Origin: Sphingobacterium cellulitidis
GTDB lineage: Bacteria > Bacteroidota > Bacteroidia > Sphingobacteriales > Sphingobacteriaceae
DNA length: 64,000 nucleotides
Assembly (NCBI GenBank): GCA_002245855.1
Contig: NOUX01000001.1
Location: 729,810 to 793,809 of the forward strand
Reading direction: 5' to 3'
The number at the start of each line of letters is the position of its first letter. Position 1 is the first letter of the stretch. Below, in pieces: positions 8,043 to 17,160 of this stretch. Below the pieces are notes generated by a model. It had not been told where the DNA came from. It did no database searches and saw nothing but the letters and a program-made list of their open reading frames with translations. Made by a program: the position numbers and the translations under genes.

Positions 8043-10307
8043 ATGAACTTACATTATAAATCTTACACAAAAATTTTTATCTCCGCTGCATTGATCACCC
8101 TAACTATCGGAAAATCAAACGCTCAGCAGCTGACAAAATTTGTAGACCCTTTCATCGGTACAGGTGGACATGGTCATACTTATCCCGGTGCAACAGTCCC
8201 ATTTGCATTGGTCCAGTTATCTCCAGATAATGGAAAAAACGGCTGGGATTGGGTGAGTGGATATCATATTTCCGCAGATTCAATCGCTGGATTTAGTCAT
8301 ATGCACCTCAGTGGAACGGGAATTGGAGATTGGCTTGATATAGCAATCATGCCACTAATTAATCCTATCCCTCAAAAAGACCTGGATACCAGAGTAAAAT
8401 TCTCACATGACAATGAAAATGCAAGCCCTGGTTTTTACGCAGTAAAATTAGATAATGGGATTCAAGCGAATCTTACCTCAACTGAACGTGTTGGTTATCA
8501 TCAATACTTATTCCCAAACGCTGCAAATCCTACCATACGTTTGGATCTCGGTCATGCTTTCAACTGGGACAGACCTATGGATACCGAAATCCAAATCTTA
8601 AATGATAGTACAGCAATCGGGAAAAGATATTCTTATGGCTGGGCTAATCAGCAACATATATATTTTGCGCTCCGTTTTAATAAAGACTTCAAATCGTATT
8701 TGTTAAATGGACAAAAATCCAACTCCAAAAAAATTGGACAAACCAATGACTCCAGACAAGGCCCAATAAATGCAGTAAATGCCCAATTTACATTCCCTGG
8801 AAGCACTGAGGTGGAATTAAAAGTCGCCTTATCGACAACATCTACTGAGAAAGCGTTATTGGCTTTGCAGGAAATCCCTAATTGGAATTTTAATCAGGTC
8901 AAACAAAACGCAGAAAACCAATGGGAAAAGGAACTTGCTAAAATAAAAGTCGAATCTAAGGATGAAACCTTAAAAAAGATTTTCTATTCCGCACTTTACC
9001 ACACGGCTGTCTCGCCGACCTTGTATTCTGATCAAGATTCGGAATATAAAAACTATAAAGGTGAGACCCATAAAATGCCTAATAACGGCCAAAAATACAC
9101 CCTGTTCTCATTATGGGATACTTTCCGCGCCTTAAAACCTCTATTCACCATTACGCAACCTGAGCGATATACTGACATGATGAATAGCATGTTAGCATTC
9201 TATGATGAAAATGGATTATTGCCAGTTTGGGATTTAAGCACTTTCGAAACCAATACCATGACGGGCTACCATGCCGTACCTGTCCTTGCAGATGCTGTCC
9301 TGAAAGATATCCCTGGAATTGATCAGGAAAAAGCTTTTCAAGCCATGCTGGCAAGTGCTAACCAAAAAATCAGAGAAGTACCTGATTATATACAATATGG
9401 CTATGTTCCTCAAGATGTCAATGGAGGATCAGTAACTTCTACCTTGGAATATGCATTCGACGATTATTGCATTTCTTTAGTCGCTAAAAAATTAGGCAAG
9501 AATAAAGAATATCAAGAATATACCAAACGTGCTAAAAATTACATCCAGCTCTTTGACCCGAATTCTGGATTCATGCGCGCTAAATTAAAAGATGGTAAGT
9601 TTGTAGAACCTTTCGACCCTTTTTACTCTGAACATGAATTCTCTAAAAGCCAATACATAGAAGGTAATGCTTGGCAACATTCATTCTTTGTCCCGCACGA
9701 TGTCCGTGGACTTGCTAAACTATTCCCGAAAAAAGATGGCTTAGACAAAATGTTGGATACATTATTTAAAGCCCCATCTTATATGACTGGTGAAAACCAA
9801 TCTCCTGATGCAAGCGGTTTTATCGGGCAATATGCCCATGGAAATGAACCTAGCCACCATATCGCTTACATGTATTCCTATTTAGGTAAGCCTTGGAAAA
9901 CGCAAGAAAAGGTAAGAGAAATAATCGACTCCATGTATCATGACAAACCTGATGGATACGCAGGAAATGAAGATGCCGGACAAATGAGTGCTTGGGCAGT
10001 ATGGTCGATGATGGGATTATACCCTGCTTCCCCGGTTAATGGTGAATACGTCTTTGGAAGCCCAGTGCTGGATAAAGCTGAAATAACCATGCCCAATGGA
10101 AAAGTTTTTACCATAATCGCCAATAACAACAACAAACAGAATATTTATATTCAATCCATCAACTTAAATGGGAAACCTTATAAAAAATCTTATATCAACC
10201 ATCAAGATATGCTGAAAGGGGGAACATTGGAATTCAAAATGGGAGATAAACCCAACTTTAAATTAGGAACTAAAAAGAAATCCTTGCCGACTTCAATGGA
10301 AAACTAA
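8043..10307 (+). CDS. Glycoside hydrolase family 92 alpha-mannosidase
   Basis: 754 residues with a signal peptide (about 1-27, ending SNAQQ). The sequence opens with the GH92 signature region VDPFIGTGGHGHTYPGATVP and ends with the two conserved catalytic-domain blocks GNEPSHH (about residue 600) and GNEDAGQMSAW (about 641). These supply the acid and base carboxylates of this Ca2+-dependent, inverting exo-mannosidase family (family knowledge). GH92 enzymes trim alpha-1,2-, 1,3- or 1,6-mannose from N-glycans or yeast mannan; the linkage here cannot be told. Export to the periplasm is likely, with no lipobox seen. It is divergent from the LacI-type regulator and works in the same glycan context as the GH95 and GH29 fucosidases further on. 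Confidence 0.93.
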   Translation: MNLHYKSYTKIFISAALITLTIGKSNAQQLTKFVDPFIGTGGHGHTYPGATVPFALVQLSPDNGKNGWDWVSGYHISADSIAGFSHMHLSGTGIGDWLDIAIMPLINPIPQKDLDTRVKFSHDNENASPGFYAVKLDNGIQANLTSTERVGYHQYLFPNAANPTIRLDLGHAFNWDRPMDTEIQILNDSTAIGKRYSYGWANQQHIYFALRFNKDFKSYLLNGQKSNSKKIGQTNDSRQGPINAVNAQFTFPGSTEVELKVALSTTSTEKALLALQEIPNWNFNQVKQNAENQWEKELAKIKVESKDETLKKIFYSALYHTAVSPTLYSDQDSEYKNYKGETHKMPNNGQKYTLFSLWDTFRALKPLFTITQPERYTDMMNSMLAFYDENGLLPVWDLSTFETNTMTGYHAVPVLADAVLKDIPGIDQEKAFQAMLASANQKIREVPDYIQYGYVPQDVNGGSVTSTLEYAFDDYCISLVAKKLGKNKEYQEYTKRAKNYIQLFDPNSGFMRAKLKDGKFVEPFDPFYSEHEFSKSQYIEGNAWQHSFFVPHDVRGLAKLFPKKDGLDKMLDTLFKAPSYMTGENQSPDASGFIGQYAHGNEPSHHIAYMYSYLGKPWKTQEKVREIIDSMYHDKPDGYAGNEDAGQMSAWAVWSMMGLYPASPVNGEYVFGSPVLDKAEITMPNGKVFTIIANNNNKQNIYIQSINLNGKPYKKSYINHQDMLKGGTLEFKMGDKPNFKLGTKKKSLPTSMEN

Positions 10308-10388
10308 ACAAAACCGATAATCTAACGTTTTGTCATATATTGGCCTTAGGTACACTTATTGTTAATCATGGGAAAGGAGAAGAAAAAC

Positions 10389-10715
10389 ATGGATGAATTA
10401 AACAACAACATCAACATTAAAGACATACAAGACGATAGCAATAATCAAGATTTCTACAAAAACTTTAAAGATAAGTTGATTGAAGTGGAACAATTCCCTT
10501 CCATCTATACTTTTAAATTTATTGTGAAATCAGATTCAGATCAAGCTGATAAAGTAAAAGCTTTATTTACGCATGCATCAGCAAAATTTTCTGAGAAAAA
10601 ATCCTCCGGTGGGAAATATACCTCCATATCTATTGAAAACTATGTCAATAGCGCAGATGAAGTAATTGAATATTACAAAAAAGTAGGAGAAATTCCAGGC
10701 GTAATGATGTTATAA
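10389..10715 (+). CDS. DUF493 (YbeD-like) family protein
   Basis: 108 residues from the ATG at 10389, which has an AGGAG nine bases upstream. An in-frame ATG at 10368 would add seven residues, and the frame opens further upstream only through weaker starts. The C-terminal about 85 residues (FYKNFKDKLIEVEQFPSIYTFKFIV... onwards) match the small ferredoxin-like DUF493 fold, whose bacterial members are thought to be regulatory. The N-terminal about 20 residues are Asn/Asp-rich and probably disordered. It follows GH92 by about 80 bases with no clear terminator between, and is closed by a strong bidirectional terminator. Confidence 0.78.
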   Translation: MDELNNNINIKDIQDDSNNQDFYKNFKDKLIEVEQFPSIYTFKFIVKSDSDQADKVKALFTHASAKFSEKKSSGGKYTSISIENYVNSADEVIEYYKKVGEIPGVMML

Positions 10716-10731
10716 TAAGAAACTTAATAAT

Positions 10732-10763
10732 AAAAAAAGGTGTCATTTTGACACCTTTTTTTT
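10732..10763. terminator. Bidirectional intrinsic terminator
   Basis: GGTGTCA-TTT-TGACACC stem preceded by seven As and followed by eight Ts, placed between the convergent DUF493 gene and the collagen-like lipoprotein gene. It can stop transcription from both sides. Confidence 0.9.
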
Positions 10764-10770
10764 GTTAAAC

Positions 10771-11643
10771 TTATTCCACGACCTCTTGTAAGGCCTTTTC
10801 GACCGCAACGGGATCTTTCAAATTAACTTTTTTATTCTTCATGGCCATATAATAATTCCCTGGTATAATCACATATCGATAAAGGATATTAACGTTAATA
10901 GATACTACAGGACCTCCATCATAAACCATTCTCATAATGACCAGCTCTCTCAATTTTGCGTGAAATGTAATAGTCGACATTCTAAAAAAAGCACTGGATG
11001 TAAATGGTAATGGGTATAGACCTTGTCCATAATCCAAATAAACAAGTATGGCTGAATTTTTTATTACATCTGCTGTTAATTGAGGTTCATAAATATGAGC
11101 TGCTCGAACTCTCGTATTGTCAAAAGAAGTATCTACCATTCTTACAGCAGTTCTCCATCCTGAATACATCACCTTAGCTTGAGCTTTTAAATTAGTTCCT
11201 ATTCCCCAACCTGTTGCTGTCTTTGGCCCATATAGAACCATTTGGCTGGTATTAAAATAAAAATCACCAACCACTCCTAAGGTCGTGGCAGGAATGGTCG
11301 TTCCCGATAGAAACTGTGAACCGTTTTTCCCATTCGTACCATTTTTTCCATCTGCACCTTTCAACTTGGTCGGACTTCCCCAACCTGTTGCTACTTTAGG
11401 CCCATATAAATCACCGGTGCTCTTCCTAAAATAAAAATCTCCATTCTTACCCAAAGTATTCGCAGGGACAACGGTTCCACTATAAATCATAGAACCATCG
11501 TCTCCCTTCGTACCAGTGATTCCCCGATCTCCTTTATCCCCCTTCTCTCCTGTTGGACCCATCTCCCCTTGATCTCCCTTCTTACATGAACCTGATCCAA
11601 ATATGATCAACGCCATTAAAATCATTAAAAATTTAGTTTTCAT
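10771..11643 (-). CDS. Collagen-like (Gly-X-Y) repeat lipoprotein
   Basis: 290 residues. The signal sequence ends in a lipobox (GSGSC, Cys20). Residues about 23-51 are Gly-X-Y triplets rich in Lys/Asp/Glu, the composition of bacterial collagen-like stalks, and a second short run is at 96-108. After each run comes a copy of the same module, SGxxxPAxTLGxxGDFYFxx, ending LYGPKxATGWG (about residues 55-88 and 113-147). The C-terminal half (about 150-290) has no family I recognise and looks beta-rich. Probably anchored at the cell surface and possibly involved in attachment or self-association (inference). Three 21-bp-spaced direct repeats lie upstream at 11721-11770. Confidence 0.85.
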   Translation of the reverse strand: MKTKFLMILMALIIFGSGSCKKGDQGEMGPTGEKGDKGDRGITGTKGDDGSMIYSGTVVPANTLGKNGDFYFRKSTGDLYGPKVATGWGSPTKLKGADGKNGTNGKNGSQFLSGTTIPATTLGVVGDFYFNTSQMVLYGPKTATGWGIGTNLKAQAKVMYSGWRTAVRMVDTSFDNTRVRAAHIYEPQLTADVIKNSAILVYLDYGQGLYPLPFTSSAFFRMSTITFHAKLRELVIMRMVYDGGPVVSINVNILYRYVIIPGNYYMAMKNKKVNLKDPVAVEKALQEVVE

Positions 11644-11720
11644 AATAATATCATTTAATTTTTCCTTTTGATTCGGCCAAACTAAACTACTATGATTTGC
11701 AAACTAAATTCTTTAACAAT

Positions 11721-11770
11721 GAGTAAACCCCTTCAGTTATCGAGTAAACTATTCTTTCCAATGAGTAACC
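11721..11770. repeat. Three direct repeats of GAGTAAAC with exact 21-bp period
   Basis: GAGTAAAC at 11721 and 11742 and GAGTAACC at 11763. Each copy is 21 bases from the next, i.e. on the same helix face. They lie 78-127 bases upstream of the collagen-like lipoprotein gene (minus strand) and just past the end of the GH95 gene. Direct repeats at this spacing are typical of LytTR-type response-regulator sites. Confidence 0.5.
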
Positions 11771-11796
11771 AAAATACTATCTGTTCAAACAGAAAT

Positions 11797-14142
11797 CTAT
11801 TTCTCCCCAAAGGTCAATTCATTTTTTCCTTTTTTTAATTGATAATCCTTTACTATCTGCCCAAAACGAATTTTCACCGGTTCATTCTTTCCTGAAATAA
11901 TCCGAAGGCTCGTTATTTCACCTTCATCCCATACAAAACTTAACTTCTTATTCCCTCTGCATACAAGCCCCTCAACCTTCCCACTTTTCCATTCTGAAGG
12001 TATAGCTGGTAATAATTGGATTTCATCATCCTTCGATTGAACCAACATCTCGGCTAATCCAGCAGCTCCGCCAAAATTACCATCTATCTGAAATGGTGGA
12101 TGCGTACTGAACAAGTTTGGTAAACAGGTTTTCCCAATTAATTCTTTCAAATGCTTATTCGCATTCTCTCCATCAAATAATCGTGCATAGAAATTCACAA
12201 TCCAAGCTTTACTCCAACCTGTATGACCACCGCCTGAAGAAAGCCTGTTTTCAATGGTTTTCTTCGCGGCAGCAAATAATTCTGGTTGTTTGGAACTGAT
12301 GGAATGTCCCGGATATAACCCCAATAAATGGGACATATGCCGATGACCCGGTTCAACTTCTTCATAATCATGGATCCATTCTTGAATTGCTCCGCTCTTT
12401 CCAACGCGGATCGGAGGCAACTGCTTACGAACTCTCGCAATCTCCGCCAACAATTCTTTATCCTGTTTAAGGATATTCGCTGCCTTCTCAAAATTATCAA
12501 ACAGCTCTAATATGATTTCAATATCTATGGTACTTGAATACGATAATTGTGACCGAACTTCTTTCCCGTCCACAATGGTCTTAAACTCGTTCTCTGGTGA
12601 ATGCGAAGGATTAGTTACCAAATAGCCTTCTGGCGATTTAACCAAAAAGTCTAAAACCCATAGCAATGAGCCTTTCAATATCGGATAAGCCACAGTTTTT
12701 AAATAGAATTCATTCTCCTTGAATTCATAATGCCTAAAAATTGGAAAAGTCATCCAAGGTCCTGCCATTGGCGAAACGCCCCAAACACCATCTGCCACAC
12801 CCGTTCTCCCAAATGGATCCGTTAAATGATGGATCGTCCAACCTCGTGCAGCATACATTTCTTTAGCAGTTACTCCCCCTGGTTTCAGGATTTCCTTCAT
12901 AAAATTTGCTAAAACAAGACTAGTCTCCCCTAAATCACCCGTTTCAGCAGGCCAATAATTCATCTGTAGATTGATATTGGTGTGAAAGTCTGAATTCCAT
13001 GGCGCTTCGTATTCCTGATTCCAAATACCTTGGAGATTGGCAGGTAATTTTGCCGGAGGTCGACTCGATGACATCAACAAATACCTCCCGTATTGATAAA
13101 ATAAGGTTTGAATCCCAAAATCTTGGTTGCCTGCAGAAAATGCCCTTAATCGCTTATCCGTAGGTAAACTTGAAAAATCCTCCCCATTCAACGAAATCTT
13201 AACGCGCTCAAACTTTTCCTTATGTTCCGAAACATGACGATTAAAGTAATTCCAAACATGTTTCCCTTTCAAAAATTCAAAATGAAAATCTAATTCCTTC
13301 CTTAGATCTTTGCTGGGGTCAACATCCAACTTCGCTAGATTATAATCCGTCAGCCCATTAAAAGCTAACTCTAACTTTTTTACATTCTTGAACCGGATAC
13401 CAGCACGACCATTTTCCTTGAAAACCTCATAGGCTCCATCTATGCTCATCACATCTATTCCAGCTATAAAACGCATATGAGATCCCGCAGGACCAGAATC
13501 CTTTTTAACAGAATCTTGAATCTGACCTGAATAATAGGCCCCAGACTTAAATGTTTTATATTCAATAACATCTCGACTCCTATCCAGACTTACTGTAAAC
13601 GAAATCGGCTCTGTGGACTCCCAATTCAGAAAAAATGTATTGTTGACCGCTGATATATAGGATGTTTGGACAATCTTATTCGATTGCACATTAAAAGTTG
13701 TCCGATGCACTCCTTCGTTTAAATTCAATTCCCGAGTATAACCATCGACTTTTTCCCCAGCCCAATCATAATCAACTCGTAGATTACCCAAAGGCTGATA
13801 CGAGCGAATTCGAGCTGGTGTCCCAACCATATATTGACTGGCCAATTCCTTGGCCTCATCAAATCGGCTATTGAAAATAGCATCCTGAATCTCTTTCAGA
13901 TGCGCAGCAGATTGTGGATTATTGTTATTGATCTTACTCCCCGCCCAAAGACTCTCTTCGTTGAGCTGCATTAATTCATGATCATAGCGACCATAAATCA
14001 TTGCTCCAAGACGACCATTTCCCAATGGCAACGCCTCAGTCCACTTACTCGCAGGCTGTTCATACCACAGTTTCAGATCAGTATCCTGACCTAGGAGTAA
14101 TGTTGGAAATAATATAAGGATTAGGTTTAGTAGGTTTTTCAT
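11797..14142 (-). CDS. Glycoside hydrolase family 95 alpha-L-fucosidase
   Basis: 781 residues with an N-terminal signal peptide (about 1-18, cleaved near LLLGQ). GH95 landmarks are clear: LKLWYEQPASKWTEALPLGN at the start; the TNINLQMNYWPAE block (about 380), which carries the catalytic-site Asn residues; NPSHSPENEF (about 508); HRHMSHLLGLYPG (about 600); and IDGNFGGAAGLAEM (about 685), which contains the activating Asp. GH95 enzymes are inverting alpha-1,2-L-fucosidases, a few acting on L-galactosides. The protein should be periplasmic or surface-exposed. It is transcribed away from pnp and lies between the GH92 and GH29/SusCD segments, suggesting cooperative removal of terminal fucose. Confidence 0.94.
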   Translation of the reverse strand: MKNLLNLILILFPTLLLGQDTDLKLWYEQPASKWTEALPLGNGRLGAMIYGRYDHELMQLNEESLWAGSKINNNNPQSAAHLKEIQDAIFNSRFDEAKELASQYMVGTPARIRSYQPLGNLRVDYDWAGEKVDGYTRELNLNEGVHRTTFNVQSNKIVQTSYISAVNNTFFLNWESTEPISFTVSLDRSRDVIEYKTFKSGAYYSGQIQDSVKKDSGPAGSHMRFIAGIDVMSIDGAYEVFKENGRAGIRFKNVKKLELAFNGLTDYNLAKLDVDPSKDLRKELDFHFEFLKGKHVWNYFNRHVSEHKEKFERVKISLNGEDFSSLPTDKRLRAFSAGNQDFGIQTLFYQYGRYLLMSSSRPPAKLPANLQGIWNQEYEAPWNSDFHTNINLQMNYWPAETGDLGETSLVLANFMKEILKPGGVTAKEMYAARGWTIHHLTDPFGRTGVADGVWGVSPMAGPWMTFPIFRHYEFKENEFYLKTVAYPILKGSLLWVLDFLVKSPEGYLVTNPSHSPENEFKTIVDGKEVRSQLSYSSTIDIEIILELFDNFEKAANILKQDKELLAEIARVRKQLPPIRVGKSGAIQEWIHDYEEVEPGHRHMSHLLGLYPGHSISSKQPELFAAAKKTIENRLSSGGGHTGWSKAWIVNFYARLFDGENANKHLKELIGKTCLPNLFSTHPPFQIDGNFGGAAGLAEMLVQSKDDEIQLLPAIPSEWKSGKVEGLVCRGNKKLSFVWDEGEITSLRIISGKNEPVKIRFGQIVKDYQLKKGKNELTFGEK

Positions 14143-14238
14143 TCCATTAATTTACAAAAATTAAGGAAACTCTTAATACATATTAATTTACACAATAAAT
14201 TTACACCCTACCCAAACCCTATTCACCCATGTAAGAGT

Positions 14239-14272
14239 CTAAATACTCTATACTAAATACTAACTACTAAAT
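14239..14272. repeat. Short degenerate CTAAATACT heptamer-type repeat
   Basis: The gap between GH95 and pnp holds several imperfect copies of ACTAAATA/CTAAATAC. The reverse complement is the GTATTTA heptamer that also forms a tandem array at 63975-64000. Confidence 0.4.
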
Positions 14273-14304
14273 AAAAAAAGAGCAACTTTCATTGCTCTTT
14301 TTTT
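14273..14304 (-). terminator. Intrinsic terminator of pnp
   Basis: AGAGCAA / TTGCTCT stem with a six-base loop, flanked by an A run and a T run. It begins within a few bases of the pnp stop codon. Confidence 0.85.
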
Positions 14305-14306
14305 AT

Positions 14307-16469
14307 TTATTCACCTTGCGGCTTGTTTTCTTGTTTTGGTTTATCTTCTCTTGGAGGACGAGGCAATAAAACCTTGCGAGAAAGCTTCATTTTACCTTGT
14401 TTGTCAACATCCAAAAGTTTAACAGTCACCATATCTCCTTCTTTAAACACACCGTCCATTGTTTCAAGACGTTTCCAGTCAATTTCTGAAATATGCAATA
14501 AACCGTCTTTACCAGGCATGATTTCAACAAATGCACCAAATGGCATAATTGATTTAACCTTACCTTCATAAATCTCACCGATTTCTGGTTTAGCAACAAT
14601 CGCTTTAATTCTCGCTAGGGCAGCGTCAATCGCCTCTTTATTATCAGCAAAGATTTGAACAACACCTTTGTTTTCTACTTCTTCAATTGAAATTGTAGCA
14701 CCAGTTTCACGTTGCATCTCTTGAATGATTTTACCACCTGGACCAATCACTGCGCCAATAAATTCCTTATCAATTAAGATTTGGATAATACGTGGTGCAT
14801 GAGGTTTGTAGTCTTCACGTGGAGCTGAAATAGTTTTAGCCATTTCATCTAAGATATGTAAACGAGCTTCTTTCGCTTGGTCTAAAGCTTGAGTCAATAC
14901 TTCCCATTTAAGACCATTGATCTTAAGGTCCATTTGACAGCCAACAATACCATTTGCAGTTCCCGTTACTTTAAAGTCCATGTCACCTAAGTGATCCTCA
15001 TCCCCTAAAATATCAGAAAGAATAGCATATTTTCCTGTTTTCTCATCTGTAATCAAGCCCATCGCAATTCCTGAAACAGGAGCTGCAATCTTAACTCCGG
15101 CATCCATCAATGCTAATGTACCAGCACAAACTGTTGCCATCGATGAAGAACCATTGGATTCTAAAATATCAGATACTACACGAATGGTGTATGGATTATC
15201 TTCTGTAGGTAGAACTTGTTTCAATGAACGCATTGCTAAGTTACCATGTCCTACTTCACGACGACCTGGACCTCTGTTCGGTCTAACTTCACCTGTTGAA
15301 AATCCTGGGAAATTATAATGTAAGATGAATTTATTGTAACCATGGAAGAATGCTCCATCGATCATTTGCTCATCATCCTTTGCTCCTAAAGTAACTGAAG
15401 TTAATGATTGTGTTTCACCACGGGTAAAAACTGCTGATCCATGTGCAGCTGGTAAATAATCTACCTCTGACCAGATAGGACGTACGGTACGTACATCACG
15501 ACCATCTAAACGAATTCCTTCGTCTAACACTAGATTACGAACTGCATCATACTGAACATCATGGTAATACTTCTTCATTAAGAATTCTGTATCCTCATCT
15601 AGCTCTTCTCCTAAGGTCTCGAAAAATGATTGACCAATCTCCGCAAATTTCTCTGTACGCTCATGCTTGCTAGATCTTGATTTAGCAACTTCATAAACCT
15701 TCTCATAAGTAGCTGCATAGATAGCATCCTTTAATTCAGGATTAGATGGCTCATGATTGAAATCACGTTTCTCTCCTGAACCTACTAGGTTTGCTAATTC
15801 TACTTGTCCAGCAACTTGTTTCTTGATCGCTTCATGTGCAAAAGCAATCGCTTCTACCATTTCAGTTTCTGAAATCTCTTTCGCTTCTCCTTCAACCATC
15901 ACGATATCTTGTGCAGATCCCGCAACGATAAATTCTAAGCTCGCCTTTTCCAAAGCTGAAACCGTTGGATTGATTACCAATTCGCCATCAATTTTCGCAA
16001 CACGTACTTCAGAAATTGGCCCATTAAATGGAATATCTGAAACCGCAATCGCAGCTGATGCCGCTAATCCTGCTAGTGCATCTGGCATAATTTCTTTGTC
16101 CGCAGAAATTAAACTTACCATTACTTGCGTGTCAGCATGGTAGGTCTCTGGGAATAATGGACGTAATGCCCTATCTATTAAACGTGAAATCAAAACCTCA
16201 TAATCTGATAATCTTGCCTCACGACGTAAAAATCCACCTGGGATACGACCTGTAGCCGCATATTTCTCTTGGTAATCTACTGATAATGGAAGAAAATCCG
16301 CGCCTGCTTTTGGCTCCTTCGAGGAAACAACAGTCGCTAGCAACATCGTTGCTCCTTGTTTCAATACTACTGACCCATCAGCTTGCTTCGCTAATTTACC
16401 AGTCGACAATTCAATGGGAGCTAGTCCGCCACCCATCTCAATTGTTACTTTCTTTTCGTTATAACTCAT
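14307..16469 (-). CDS. pnp: Polyribonucleotide nucleotidyltransferase (PNPase)
   Basis: 720 residues from the ATG at 16469 ([14 protein letters not shown]). An in-frame ATG at 16499 would add ten residues not typical of the family. Two RNase PH-like domains are visible: the first begins [15 protein letters not shown], the second includes TRGETQSL and [23 protein letters not shown]. They are followed by a KH domain ([20 protein letters not shown]) and an S1 domain ([20 protein letters not shown]). PNPase degrades RNA 3' to 5' using phosphate. It lies downstream of rpsO on the same strand, the classical rpsO-pnp order, but a terminator at 16704-16738 and a TACATTTG element at 16539 suggest its own promoter. 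Confidence 0.97.
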   Translation of the reverse strand: MSYNEKKVTIEMGGGLAPIELSTGKLAKQADGSVVLKQGATMLLATVVSSKEPKAGADFLPLSVDYQEKYAATGRIPGGFLRREARLSDYEVLISRLIDRALRPLFPETYHADTQVMVSLISADKEIMPDALAGLAASAAIAVSDIPFNGPISEVRVAKIDGELVINPTVSALEKASLEFIVAGSAQDIVMVEGEAKEISETEMVEAIAFAHEAIKKQVAGQVELANLVGSGEKRDFNHEPSNPELKDAIYAATYEKVYEVAKSRSSKHERTEKFAEIGQSFFETLGEELDEDTEFLMKKYYHDVQYDAVRNLVLDEGIRLDGRDVRTVRPIWSEVDYLPAAHGSAVFTRGETQSLTSVTLGAKDDEQMIDGAFFHGYNKFILHYNFPGFSTGEVRPNRGPGRREVGHGNLAMRSLKQVLPTEDNPYTIRVVSDILESNGSSSMATVCAGTLALMDAGVKIAAPVSGIAMGLITDEKTGKYAILSDILGDEDHLGDMDFKVTGTANGIVGCQMDLKINGLKWEVLTQALDQAKEARLHILDEMAKTISAPREDYKPHAPRIIQILIDKEFIGAVIGPGGKIIQEMQRETGATISIEEVENKGVVQIFADNKEAIDAALARIKAIVAKPEIGEIYEGKVKSIMPFGAFVEIMPGKDGLLHISEIDWKRLETMDGVFKEGDMVTVKLLDVDKQGKMKLSRKVLLPRPPREDKPKQENKPQGE

Positions 16470-16538
16470 TGTTTTTTCTTTGTGATGCATTTGCGTCATT
16501 TTTAATGCACCAAATTAATATTGACCTTTTTAATCGCA

Positions 16539-16546
16539 CAAATGTA
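16539..16546 (-). promoter_or_regulatory. -7 element of the pnp promoter
   Basis: TACATTTG on the minus strand, matching TAnnTTTG, about 70 bases before the chosen pnp ATG. No clear -33 TTG at normal spacing. Confidence 0.45.
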
Positions 16547-16703
16547 ATTAAAAATTTATTGCCCACTCCTATCTCACCGAAATTTTAAAACCTTAGCCCA
16601 GCATTCATAAGCCCAACTAAAATTTATTAATCTATAATAAAGAACTACTCAACAAATCTCCTCTATCCCATAATCAGCTCCTCAAACAAAAAATAATGGG
16701 CAA

Positions 16704-16738
16704 TAAAAAAGGGATTCTGACCAAGTCAAAATCCCCTT
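16704..16738 (-). terminator. Intrinsic terminator of rpsO
   Basis: On the minus strand GGGGATTTTGAC and GTCAGAATCCC form a stem around a short TTG loop, with one T-G pair, followed by a run of six Ts. It lies 22 bases beyond the rpsO stop. Confidence 0.85.
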
Positions 16739-16760
16739 TATAAAGCTCTTTACAGATGTC

Positions 16761-17039
16761 TTATTTGATGATATCACGTAAGCCTAATGCTTTGATGATA
16801 GCACGGTATCTTTCGATATCCTTTTTGTACAAATAAGCTAATAATGAACGACGCTTACCTACTAATTTTTGTAGGGAACGTTGAGTGTTAAAATCTTTTC
16901 TGTTTGATTTCAAGTGCCCAGTTAAGTGAGCAATTCTCTTTGTAAATAAAGCTACTTGTCCTTCCGCAGAACCTGTGTTTTCAGCTGCTCCAGCAAATTC
17001 TTGGAAGATGTCAGCTTTGTACTCTTTACTTAAATACAT
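16761..17039 (-). CDS. rpsO: 30S ribosomal protein S15
   Basis: 92 residues, the normal size for S15. Typical segments are GSAEGQVALFTKRIAHLTGHL, written here in part, and LQKLVGKRRSLLAYLYKKD near the C-terminus. S15 binds the central domain of 16S rRNA early in small-subunit assembly. It is a single-gene unit with its own promoter (17084-17111) and terminator, upstream of pnp as in many bacteria. Confidence 0.97.
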   Translation of the reverse strand: MYLSKEYKADIFQEFAGAAENTGSAEGQVALFTKRIAHLTGHLKSNRKDFNTQRSLQKLVGKRRSLLAYLYKKDIERYRAIIKALGLRDIIK

Positions 17040-17083
17040 TTCGTGAATAATATTAAAGCGTTAAAAATTCTATTAATTGGCTG

Positions 17084-17111
17084 CAAAGTTAACATCTTAT
17101 TACCAAAACAA
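17084..17111 (-). promoter_or_regulatory. Promoter of rpsO
   Basis: On the minus strand TTG (17109-17111), a 17-base spacer and TAACTTTG (17084-17091). Start expected near 17079, leader about 40 bases. Confidence 0.6.
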
Positions 17112-17160
17112 AAAATTTATTGTTCAAATAATTAGACTTCTAATACTCAACAGCTTGGAA

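Noticed and set aside
11781-11792. CTGTTCAAACAG palindrome near the GH95 stop
   Set aside because: A 12-bp palindrome with a two-base centre, no T run; may be chance, with nothing nearby to regulate except as part of the 11721-11770 region.
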